A stretch of DNA of 15,167 nt from an uncultured Oscillospiraceae bacterium (GTDB lineage: Bacteria; Bacillota; Clostridia; Oscillospirales; Acutalibacteraceae), in NCBI GenBank assembly GCA_900553255.1, contig USCI01000059.1, positions 1-15,167 on the forward strand, read 5' to 3'. The notes under the pieces are model-generated. The model was not told the origin of the DNA, ran no database searches, and saw only the letters and a list, made by a program, of their open reading frames with translations. Of this stretch, positions 1 through 6,043 are shown one piece after another (positions within the stretch are counted from its first letter, which is position 1; each line of letters opens with the position of its first letter). The position numbers and the translations under genes are program-made.

Positions 1-54
1 AGCATGCGGCTGTTAACCGCAGGGTCGTTGGTTCGAGCCCAACAGGGGGAGCCA
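1..54 (+). tRNA. tRNA-Asn (anticodon GTT), 3' part
   Basis: The window opens inside a tRNA. The anticodon stem is TGCGG (5-9) with CCGCA (17-21), around loop CTGTTAA, so the anticodon GTT lies at 12-14 and reads asparagine codons. The T stem GTTGG (27-31) pairs with CCAAC (39-43) around the loop TTCGAGC. The 3' acceptor strand AGGGGGA (44-50), discriminator G51 and an encoded CCA (52-54) follow. The D arm and the 5' acceptor strand lie outside the window. Confidence 0.95.
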
Positions 55-96
55 AGAGAAGAAGGGCATCGTAAAGATGCCCTTCTTCTCTTTTTT
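54..96 (+). terminator. Intrinsic terminator after tRNA-Asn
   Basis: A perfect 17-base-pair stem (54-70 with 76-92) has a five-base loop GTAAA and is followed by a run of T ending at 96. The left arm begins at the last base of the tRNA CCA, so this should end the tRNA transcript directly. Confidence 0.93.
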
Positions 97-119
97 CGAT
101 AAACACTGGCTCGGGAAGG

Positions 120-865
120 GTGTGGTTGGGGATTTCTGGTGAAAAGCATGGCCCTTACAATGTGGACGAGCGTATTCTGGAGGCGCTGGATATCGATACG
201 CGCCGTATCGGCGGCATGCCTACGCCGCCGACCTCCCGTTGCCGGCAGGAGAACGGCGTTATGTATGACAGCTGGGGGATCGGTTATGTTATGACCAATG
301 GCCATATGAAAATCTGCCATAACCCGCTTCGGGGCCGCACGCTCGACAAAAATGATGGCCTATGAGTTCCCGGATCCCGGGCAGGTGGATCGACACCTGG
401 GCGGCGCAGGCCAAAGCGCTGCACGAGCAGACGGATTATGCGGTCATGGCGGAGCATCCGGTACTGGGTGTGTTTGAGCTGGGCTGCTGGATGTTCGGGT
501 TTGACGCCTATCTGTACCGGCTGGCCGGCGAGCCGGAACTGGTGCATGTGAACACCATATCTGCGGATCGGTGTATGCCTTTATCCCTGCCCTGATTGAC
601 TGCTTGCGTGGACATACTGAACCCGATTCAGCCGGGCGTTTACCAGATGGATTGCGAACGGCTCAAGGCCGATTTCGGCGACCGCCTTGCTTTCTGGGGC
701 GGCATCGATACTCAGCACCTGCTGCCGGAAGGCAGTGAACAGGAGGTCAAGGAGGCGGTGGGGCATATCCTGTCGCCGGCACATACGATTCAGTACGAAG
801 TCCCAGCGCAGAATGTGATTGACATTTACCGGGGCGCGGACGAATACTACGCCGTAAAGCGCTGA
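120..865 (+). pseudogene. Decayed uroporphyrinogen decarboxylase-family (URO-D) gene
   Basis: Three reading frames together spell a URO-D-family protein of the kind often linked to corrinoid or methyl-transfer metabolism. Frame one (about 120-350) gives DERILEALDID and DSWGIGY. A shift near 345-355 leads to MMAYEFPDPG, and a second near 375-385 leads to WIDTWAAQAKALHEQTDYAV and GVFELGCWMFGF. Around 555-570 the text jumps from EPELVHVNTI to CGSVYAFIPALID, although intact relatives carry several dozen residues between these blocks. A last shift near 595-605 leads to VDILNPIQPG, FWGGIDTQHLLPEG and an end resembling AxNVIDIYRGADEYY. The 5' end also seems short, and 746 bases are too few for a full-length member of about 340-370 codons. 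Several independent lesions make a real pseudogene more likely than a sequencing error. The parent function (true haem URO-D or corrinoid methyltransferase) cannot be fixed. No intact gene is seen here on either strand. Confidence 0.85.
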
Positions 866-881
866 GACCCAGCCGGGCGGC

Positions 882-922
882 AAGCGCGGGGAGCACTCAA
901 AGTGCTCCCCGCGCTTGTTTTA
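882..922 (+). terminator. Intrinsic terminator after URO-D pseudogene
   Basis: A perfect 16-base-pair stem (882-897 with 901-916) has a three-base loop CAA and is followed by GTTTTAT. It lies 16 bases after the stop of the URO-D remnant. It would insulate the polysaccharide operon from transcription coming through the pseudogene. Confidence 0.92.
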
Positions 923-1081
923 TAACGGCTGTACACCGTAGCCGAAATTTCTCATTTTCAATGGCTTTACGTCGGGGTGCCGAATAAAATAAACGGCATT
1001 TGGTGAGACTGAACAGGAGAGCGTTTGCGACAAACAACCGGCACAGGACAGGCGCAGCACCGGACCGGGAGGAATCCTGCC
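923..1081 (+). promoter_or_regulatory. Leader region of the polysaccharide operon
   Basis: These roughly 160 bases lie between the upstream terminator and the first operon gene, so the operon promoter should be here. A -10-like TAAAAT occurs at 985-990, but no good -35 lies 16-18 bases before it: the nearest, TTTACG at 966-971, gives only 13 bases of spacing. A strong ribosome binding site GGGAGGAA at 1067-1074 sits seven bases before the ATG at 1082. A TTG at 1025 preceded by AGGAGAG would extend the first protein by 19 residues, but its spacing is only about three bases. No riboswitch or operator is recognised. Confidence 0.4.
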
Positions 1082-2311
1082 ATGACGAAAAAACGCATTT
1101 TGATTTTGACCACCACGCGGGACTTTCTGGGAAAATTTGAACAGGGCAACGTAAAAATCCTGCAGGAAAAGGGGTTTGAGGTGCATTATGCCGCCAACAT
1201 GGAGGAGCCGCACTATCCCGCTGACGAAGAAAGGCTGCGAGCGCTCGGCGTACAGATTCATCCGATTGCCATCGCCCGTTCGCCGTTTATGGTTGCCGAC
1301 AATGAAAAGGCGCTGCGGCAGATCATGCAGCTGATCCGCCGTTACGATATCCAGGCCATCCATTGCCATACGCCGGTGGGAGGGCTGCTTGGCCGGCTGG
1401 CCGGGGAGCTTTGCCGCGAGCAGGGGCTGGTGGTGATGTATACCGCGCACGGATTCCATTTCTACAAAGGGGCACCGGCGATGAACCAGCTGGTGTATTA
1501 CCAGGTGGAAAAGCAGCTCGCACGGTATACCGACATCCTCATCGTCATCAATGAGGAGGATTACCGCAGCGCGCGGAAATTCCGGCTCAAGCGCGGGGGG
1601 CATCTGTATAAAATTCCCGGAGAGGGGCTGGATACCGCCGTCTTCCGGCCGCTGCCGCAGGCGGAGCGTCACCGGCTGCGGCAAAGGCTCGGCATTGCTG
1701 AGGGAACGTTTTTTCTGGTTTCGGTCGGCGAGCTCAACGAAAACAAAAACCACCGGATCGTGCTGGAAGCGCTGGCGAAGATCCGGCAGAGGAAAAAGGA
1801 CGGCCTGCCGATCCGCTACGGTATCTGCGGGGACGGCTTTTTCCGGGAGAGGATTGAGGGCTGGATCCGGGAAATGGGGCTTGCCGACACAGTTACCTTA
1901 TACGGCTACTGCACAAATGTGCCGGAGATCCTCGGCTGCGCGGACGCATCGGTTTTTCCTTCCCGCCGGGAGGGACTCGGCATGGCAGGGCTGGAATCGC
2001 TGGCGATGGGCGTCCCGGTGATTGCGGCGGACAACCGCGGTACGCGGGAGTATATGGAGCATGGCAAAAACGGCTATGTCTGCCGCTGGGACGATGCAGA
2101 CGGGTTTGTGCGGGGAATAGAAACGCTGCGGGCTCTGTCCCCGCAGGCCCGGGCGGCGATGGCGGCGCACTGCCGCGATACGGTCCGGCCGTTTGAAAAA
2201 CGTTATGCCGGCGCGCTGATGCGGCGGATCTACGCGGATATGGAAAGACGGATAGGAGAGGCGGAGCATGAAAAACAGCGTATCGGTCAGCGTCATTATG
2301 GGCGTGTATAA
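1082..2311 (+). CDS. GT4-family glycosyltransferase (EpsD-like)
   Basis: A 409-residue retaining GT-B glycosyltransferase, expected at the inner face of the membrane, adding a sugar from an NDP-sugar to a lipid-linked glycan. The N-terminal half (1 to about 185) starts KKRILILTTTRDFLGKFEQG and includes HCHTPVGGLLGRLA (94-107) and TAHGFHFYKG (121-130), typical of Firmicute exopolysaccharide GT4 enzymes. The C-terminal half has VSVGELNENKNH (213-224), ICGDG (248-252) and the E-x7-E region REGLGMAGLESLAMG (296-310, glutamates 297 and 305), which binds the nucleotide-sugar. The ATG at 1082 is chosen because it has GGGAGGAA seven bases upstream and matches the family N-terminus. It is the first gene of the operon, and its last 44 bases overlap the next gene. 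Donor and acceptor sugars cannot be told from sequence. Confidence 0.9.
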   Translation: MTKKRILILTTTRDFLGKFEQGNVKILQEKGFEVHYAANMEEPHYPADEERLRALGVQIHPIAIARSPFMVADNEKALRQIMQLIRRYDIQAIHCHTPVGGLLGRLAGELCREQGLVVMYTAHGFHFYKGAPAMNQLVYYQVEKQLARYTDILIVINEEDYRSARKFRLKRGGHLYKIPGEGLDTAVFRPLPQAERHRLRQRLGIAEGTFFLVSVGELNENKNHRIVLEALAKIRQRKKDGLPIRYGICGDGFFRERIEGWIREMGLADTVTLYGYCTNVPEILGCADASVFPSRREGLGMAGLESLAMGVPVIAADNRGTREYMEHGKNGYVCRWDDADGFVRGIETLRALSPQARAAMAAHCRDTVRPFEKRYAGALMRRIYADMERRIGEAEHEKQRIGQRHYGRV

Positions 2312-3086
2312 CCCCCGCAATCCGGTGCGCTTTCTGCGTGCGGTCCACTCCATCATCGGACAAAGCCTGACCGATTGGGAGCTGCTGCTGTGCGACGACG
2401 GTTCGGATGCGTCCCACACCGGGGTGATCCGGCGGGCGGCACGCCTGGACAGCCGCATCCGTGTGCTGCGCTCGGAGGAAAACCGCGGCCTTGCCCATGC
2501 GCTCAACGCCGGCATACGCCAGGCAGCGGGAGAATTCATCGCCCGGATGGATGACGATGACCTGTCGGAACCGAACCGGCTGCAGGCACAGGCCGATTTC
2601 CTGCGCAGCCATCCGCAATACCATTTTGTGGGAGCGAATGCGCAGCTGATCGACGATTACGGCGTTTGGGGCTTTCAGCGGATGCCGGAACGGCCGCAGG
2701 AGAAGGATTTCCTGTTCAATTCCCCGTTTATCCATCCCTCGGTCATGTTTCGCCGGCAGACACTCCTGCACTGCGGCGGCTACTGCACGGCAGAGGAGGT
2801 GCGCCAGTGTGAGGATTACGAACTGTTCATGCGGCTCTACCGGAGAGGCTATCGCGGCTATAACCTGCAGGCGCCGCTGCTGCAGTACCGGGAGGATTAC
2901 GCCGCGCATAAAAAACGCACCTACCGGCGGCGCATCCGCGAGATGAAGGTGCGGTACCACGGCTTTAAGGCGCTGGGACTGCTCGATGGGACCACCTTCG
3001 CCTACGTGCTCAAGCCGCTGGCGGTCGGCGCGGTACCGGCACCGGTACACCATTACATCAACCGGCGTCTCAAGCGGCGGGAATAG
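2268..3086 (+). CDS. GT2-family glycosyltransferase
   Basis: A 272-residue inverting GT-A glycosyltransferase. The Rossmann-like start VSVIMGVYNPRN (7-18) is followed by LLLCDDGSDAS (39-49), ENRGLAHALNAGI (71-83) and the metal-binding run ARMDDDDLS (92-100), which supplies the DxD motif. SPFIHPSVMFRR (152-163) and CEDYELFMRLYRRGY (181-195) are the usual acceptor-side and catalytic-base region. The basic C-terminus (RRLKRRE) could touch the membrane; there is no clear transmembrane span. It resembles EpsE/CpsI-type capsule transferases. It starts inside the end of the GT4 gene, with AGGAG nine bases before the ATG, which points to translational coupling. The next gene begins 12 bases after its stop. 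The sugar transferred is unknown. Confidence 0.9.
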   Translation: MKNSVSVSVIMGVYNPRNPVRFLRAVHSIIGQSLTDWELLLCDDGSDASHTGVIRRAARLDSRIRVLRSEENRGLAHALNAGIRQAAGEFIARMDDDDLSEPNRLQAQADFLRSHPQYHFVGANAQLIDDYGVWGFQRMPERPQEKDFLFNSPFIHPSVMFRRQTLLHCGGYCTAEEVRQCEDYELFMRLYRRGYRGYNLQAPLLQYREDYAAHKKRTYRRRIREMKVRYHGFKALGLLDGTTFAYVLKPLAVGAVPAPVHHYINRRLKRRE

Positions 3087-3098
3087 GGAGGGAACCGT

Positions 3099-4469
3099 TT
3101 GAAAGAGACAGCGGGGCAGGAACAGAAGAGGTACCGGGCCTGCCTGCAGGAAAGCCCGCGGCTGTTTCGCCCGGCCGAGGCGCTTGACTGGGAGGCGGAC
3201 ATCGTCGGCCGGGTGAGCCGGTATGTTCTGGCGCCGGTGCTCGGCGTTTTTGCGGAATGGGTGCTCGGACAGGCCCGGCGGGACGGCAGGCGGCGGCTGT
3301 ATTTTTTGGCGCGGGACGGGTATCTGCCCTATCAGGCGGTACGCCTGCTGTGTCAAAAGCGCGGGCTGTCGCTTGAGTGCCGCTACCTGTGCTGTTCACG
3401 GTATTCGCTGCGCGTCCCGTTGTTCCACCGACTCCCGCGGGAGGAAACGCTGGACTATGTCTGCCGTTCGGGCGTGGACGTCACGCTGCCAAAAATCCTG
3501 GCCCGGGCGGGACTTGACCGGCGGGAGGCCGACGCCGTGCGGGAAAGCCTTCCGCTGAGCGGCTCCGGGGAAGAAAGGCTGTCCTATGCCGAGCTCGGCG
3601 AGATACGCCGGCTTCTGGCGGACTGCCCGCTGTTCTGGGAATATACGGATCGGCACTCCCGTCTCGCATGGCCGGGGCTGGCCGGCTATCTCCGGCAGGA
3701 GGGACTGCTTGAGGAACAGCCGGATGCCCTGGTGGACAGCGGCTGGGTGGGATCGATGCAGAAAACGCTCGGCGGCGCGCTGGAGCTGTTGGGACGCACC
3801 CGCCCGCTGAGGGGCTATTACTGGGGGCTGTATGAACTGCCGGACGGCGTGCGGCGCGGCGATTACCGCAGCTGCTTTTTTACGCCGGAGGGGGAGCTGC
3901 GGGAAAAGGTGTTTTTCTGCAACAGCCTGTTTGAGGCCATTTTTACCGCCCCGCACGGGATGACTCTCTCATATCGGCAGGAGGGCGGACGATTTGTGCC
4001 GTGCTATGCACCGATGGCGGAATCCCGTACGGCATTCGTCCGGCGGCTGGAAGGGCTGCTGCTGCCGTATATCGCGCGGTTCGCGGAAGAACAGGCGCCG
4101 GATGAAGCGCAGCAGCGGGCGGAACTCCGCACGGTAGGGAAGCTGCTGGCCCGCTTCATGGGTTCGCCGAGCCGGGAGGAGGCGGAAGCCTTCGGCAGCC
4201 TGCCCTTTTCGGACGATGTGCTCGAGGAGGCGGGGCGGCAGATCGCTTCGCCCCTGACCGAGACGGAGCTGACGGCAGGCCATGCGCTCGGCCGTATACG
4301 GGCGGCGGCCGGCATAAAAAAAGGCGGGGTGCGGGACAGCGCCTGGTACGAGGGCAGCGCTGTGCGCTTCAGCTCCGGGCCGCGCCGGCACCTGCGACAG
4401 TACAGGCTTTACCAATACCTGCGGCATCTGCGCAAAATACGCGGGAACCGGAAGAAAGGGCGGGAGTGA
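3099..4469 (+). CDS. Stand-alone COG5610 C-terminal-domain protein, function unknown
   Basis: A 456-residue protein starting at TTG, with AGGGAGGG six bases before it. It has no HAD phosphatase domain but matches block for block the C-terminal half of the HAD protein at 6044-8053. RLYFLARDGYLPYQAVRLL (66-84) parallels KLLFLSRDGAVLLEAYRLL there, CCSRYSLRVP (98-107) parallels YAYWSRLAAVKL, and ALVDSGWVGSMQKTL (210-224) parallels AAVDIGWAGSGAVML. LRGYYWGLY (237-245) follows the last block in the same way as the other protein's GLLAGTN. This domain is common in capsule and O-antigen loci, but I know of no firmly established activity. The conserved RDG and D-x-GW-x-GS blocks look like active or ligand-binding sites. 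No signal peptide or transmembrane segment is seen. It lies between a glycosyltransferase and the exporter, so a role in modifying or building the glycan is inferred from context. Confidence 0.72.
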   Translation: MKETAGQEQKRYRACLQESPRLFRPAEALDWEADIVGRVSRYVLAPVLGVFAEWVLGQARRDGRRRLYFLARDGYLPYQAVRLLCQKRGLSLECRYLCCSRYSLRVPLFHRLPREETLDYVCRSGVDVTLPKILARAGLDRREADAVRESLPLSGSGEERLSYAELGEIRRLLADCPLFWEYTDRHSRLAWPGLAGYLRQEGLLEEQPDALVDSGWVGSMQKTLGGALELLGRTRPLRGYYWGLYELPDGVRRGDYRSCFFTPEGELREKVFFCNSLFEAIFTAPHGMTLSYRQEGGRFVPCYAPMAESRTAFVRRLEGLLLPYIARFAEEQAPDEAQQRAELRTVGKLLARFMGSPSREEAEAFGSLPFSDDVLEEAGRQIASPLTETELTAGHALGRIRAAAGIKKGGVRDSAWYEGSAVRFSSGPRRHLRQYRLYQYLRHLRKIRGNRKKGRE

Positions 4470-4473
4470 TCCG

Positions 4474-5244
4474 ATGGACAGGCAGCAGCACAGCCAGTAT
4501 GCGTTCGTCATCCGGCAGCTGACCAGCCGGGAAATCAAGCGGAAGTATGCCCGCTCCTATCTGGGGATCGTGTGGAGCGTGCTCAATCCCCTGCTGTCGA
4601 TGGCGGTTCTCTCGCTGATCTTTTCCCAGCTTTTCCGCCGGTCCATCGAGAACTATCCCATTTATTACCTGACCGGTTATATCCTCTGGCAGATGTTCAC
4701 CGGCGCTACCACCGCGGCGATGACGACGCTTGTGGACAACAAGCCGCTTTTGCTGAAGGTGAAGTTCCCGATGGATCTGTTTGTCCTCACCCGGGTATAC
4801 ACCGCGCTGATCAATCTCGGGTATTCGCTCGCGGCGTATGTTGTCATGCTCGCGGTGTTCCGGATCGCCCCCAAATGGACCATGCTGCTGTCCCCGGTGA
4901 TTATCCTGCTGCTGTTCCTGTTTTCGCTGGGTATCTCGTATATGCTGGCGGCGGCTTATGTGTTTTTCGGGGATGTGAAGCACCTGTATACGGTGGCGCT
5001 GACCCTGTGGATGTACTGCTCCGCGATCTTTTATCCGGTGGAGCAGCTGCAGGGGGTTATCCGGGTGGTCATCCAAAACAACCCGCTGTATGTGTATATC
5101 CACTGCATGCGGGGAGCGGTGATGACCGGCGAGCTGCCGGGCGGGACGGAGTGGCTGCAGATGGTGCTTTGGGGCGCGGGGGCCTGCCTGCTCGGGGTCA
5201 TGGTCTTCCGGAAAAACCGCAACAGCATCATGCAGCGCATATGA
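4474..5244 (+). CDS. ABC-2 type polysaccharide exporter permease (Wzm/TagG-like)
   Basis: A 256-residue integral membrane protein that should pair with the next gene's ATPase to move a finished lipid-linked polysaccharide outward across the cytoplasmic membrane. The N-terminus carries the ABC-2 signature REIKRKYARSYLGIVWSVLN (19-38), an amphipathic helix leading into the first span. About six hydrophobic spans can be placed near 31-53, 63-86, 108-129, 136-161, 171-187 and 228-245. FFGDVKHLYTVALTLWMYCS (164-183) and PVEQL are further family marks. The length is normal for Wzm/TagG. It starts four bases after the previous stop, with GGGAG seven bases before the ATG. The substrate is presumably the glycan built by this locus. 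Teichoic-acid and capsule exporters cannot be told apart by sequence alone. Confidence 0.93.
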   Translation: MDRQQHSQYAFVIRQLTSREIKRKYARSYLGIVWSVLNPLLSMAVLSLIFSQLFRRSIENYPIYYLTGYILWQMFTGATTAAMTTLVDNKPLLLKVKFPMDLFVLTRVYTALINLGYSLAAYVVMLAVFRIAPKWTMLLSPVIILLLFLFSLGISYMLAAAYVFFGDVKHLYTVALTLWMYCSAIFYPVEQLQGVIRVVIQNNPLYVYIHCMRGAVMTGELPGGTEWLQMVLWGAGACLLGVMVFRKNRNSIMQRI

Positions 5245-5250
5245 AGGAGG
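5244..5250 (+). promoter_or_regulatory. Ribosome binding site deciding the ATPase start
   Basis: AAGGAGG begins on the last base of the permease stop codon. It sits five bases before the ATG at 5256 and so favours that start over the in-frame ATG at 5241, which overlaps the permease stop. The arrangement couples permease and ATPase translation. Confidence 0.7.
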
Positions 5251-5255
5251 CGGCT

Positions 5256-6029
5256 ATGCGGCAACAAAATGCGGACGGCCTGCCGTCGGCAGGCACCGAT
5301 ATAGCGGTTGAGCACGTGACCATGGAATTCCGCCGGGCCAGGGACGAAGCGTCGAGCGTAAAGGAATGGATGGTGCGTTCCCTGCGGCGGCAGCAGCACT
5401 ATGAACGCTTTCGGGCGCTCGACGATGTGAGCTTCCACGTGGGACGGGGGGAAGTGGCGGGTATCGTCGGCACCAACGGCTCGGGCAAGAGCACGATGCT
5501 CAAGATCATTTCCGGTGCGCTGATCCCGACGAGCGGGCGGGTGCTGGTGGACCGGCGGAAGGTGCAGCTGCTCACGCTGGGCACCGGCTTTGATCCGGAG
5601 CTGACCGGAAGGGAAAACGTCTATCTCAACGGGGCAATCATCGGTTATACCAAGGCGTTTATCGATGCCCATTACCCGGAGATCGTCCGTTTTGCGGAAC
5701 TGGAGGGGTTCATGGAGGAAAAGGTGCGCAACTATTCCTCCGGCATGGTGTCGCGGCTGGGGTTCGCCATCGCGACCGTACGGGATTCGCCCGAGATCCT
5801 GATCCTCGACGAGGTGCTCAGCGTGGGGGATATGTTTTTTCGGAAGAAAAGCGAAAAGCGCATCCGGGAGATGATCCACGGGGGTTCCACCGTGCTGATT
5901 GTATCCCATTCCCCGGCGGTCATCCGCAGCAACTGCACCAAGGCAATCTGGATCGAAAAGGGCCGCCTGCGCGCGTCGGGCGATCCGCAGGCCGTATGTG
6001 ACGCGTATGAAAAAAGCAGGGACGCATAA
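5256..6029 (+). CDS. Polysaccharide ABC exporter ATPase (Wzt/TagH-like, short form)
   Basis: A 257-residue ATPase partner of the permease. Walker A is GTNGSGKST (72-80), the ABC signature is NYSSGMVSRLGFAIA (159-173), Walker B is ILILDEVLSVGD (181-192), and the H-loop is VSHS (216-219, His218). The DEVLSVGD stretch and the roughly 50-residue lead before RALDDVSF are typical of the Wzt/TagH group. It ends soon after the nucleotide-binding domain (VCDAYEKSRDA), so it lacks the C-terminal carbohydrate-binding domain with which long Wzt proteins recognise a capped O-antigen end. By analogy the chain need not carry a special terminal modification for export; this is inference. It begins 11 bases after the permease stop and is followed 14 bases later by the HAD protein. 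Confidence 0.93.
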   Translation: MRQQNADGLPSAGTDIAVEHVTMEFRRARDEASSVKEWMVRSLRRQQHYERFRALDDVSFHVGRGEVAGIVGTNGSGKSTMLKIISGALIPTSGRVLVDRRKVQLLTLGTGFDPELTGRENVYLNGAIIGYTKAFIDAHYPEIVRFAELEGFMEEKVRNYSSGMVSRLGFAIATVRDSPEILILDEVLSVGDMFFRKKSEKRIREMIHGGSTVLIVSHSPAVIRSNCTKAIWIEKGRLRASGDPQAVCDAYEKSRDA

Positions 6030-6043
6030 GAGGGTGTTTTCGG

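Noticed and set aside
966..990. TTTACG and TAAAAT as the operon promoter
   Set aside because: The spacing of 13 bases is too short for a normal promoter, so only the region was annotated as a leader.
1025..1081. TTG start extending the GT4 protein by 19 residues
   Set aside because: Spacing from AGGAGAG to this TTG is only about three bases, the extra residues look unlike the family, and the ATG at 1082 has a better ribosome binding site.
1893..3356. Long minus-strand open frame of 487 codons opposite the GT4/GT2 genes
   Set aside because: It lies opposite well-conserved glycosyltransferase genes, has no recognisable domain, and is explained by GC-rich codons producing few stops on the opposite strand.
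4572..5255. Upstream extension of the ABC ATPase frame through the permease gene
   Set aside because: The extension overlaps nearly the whole permease in another frame and has no domain; the ATG at 5256 with AAGGAGG fits the family.
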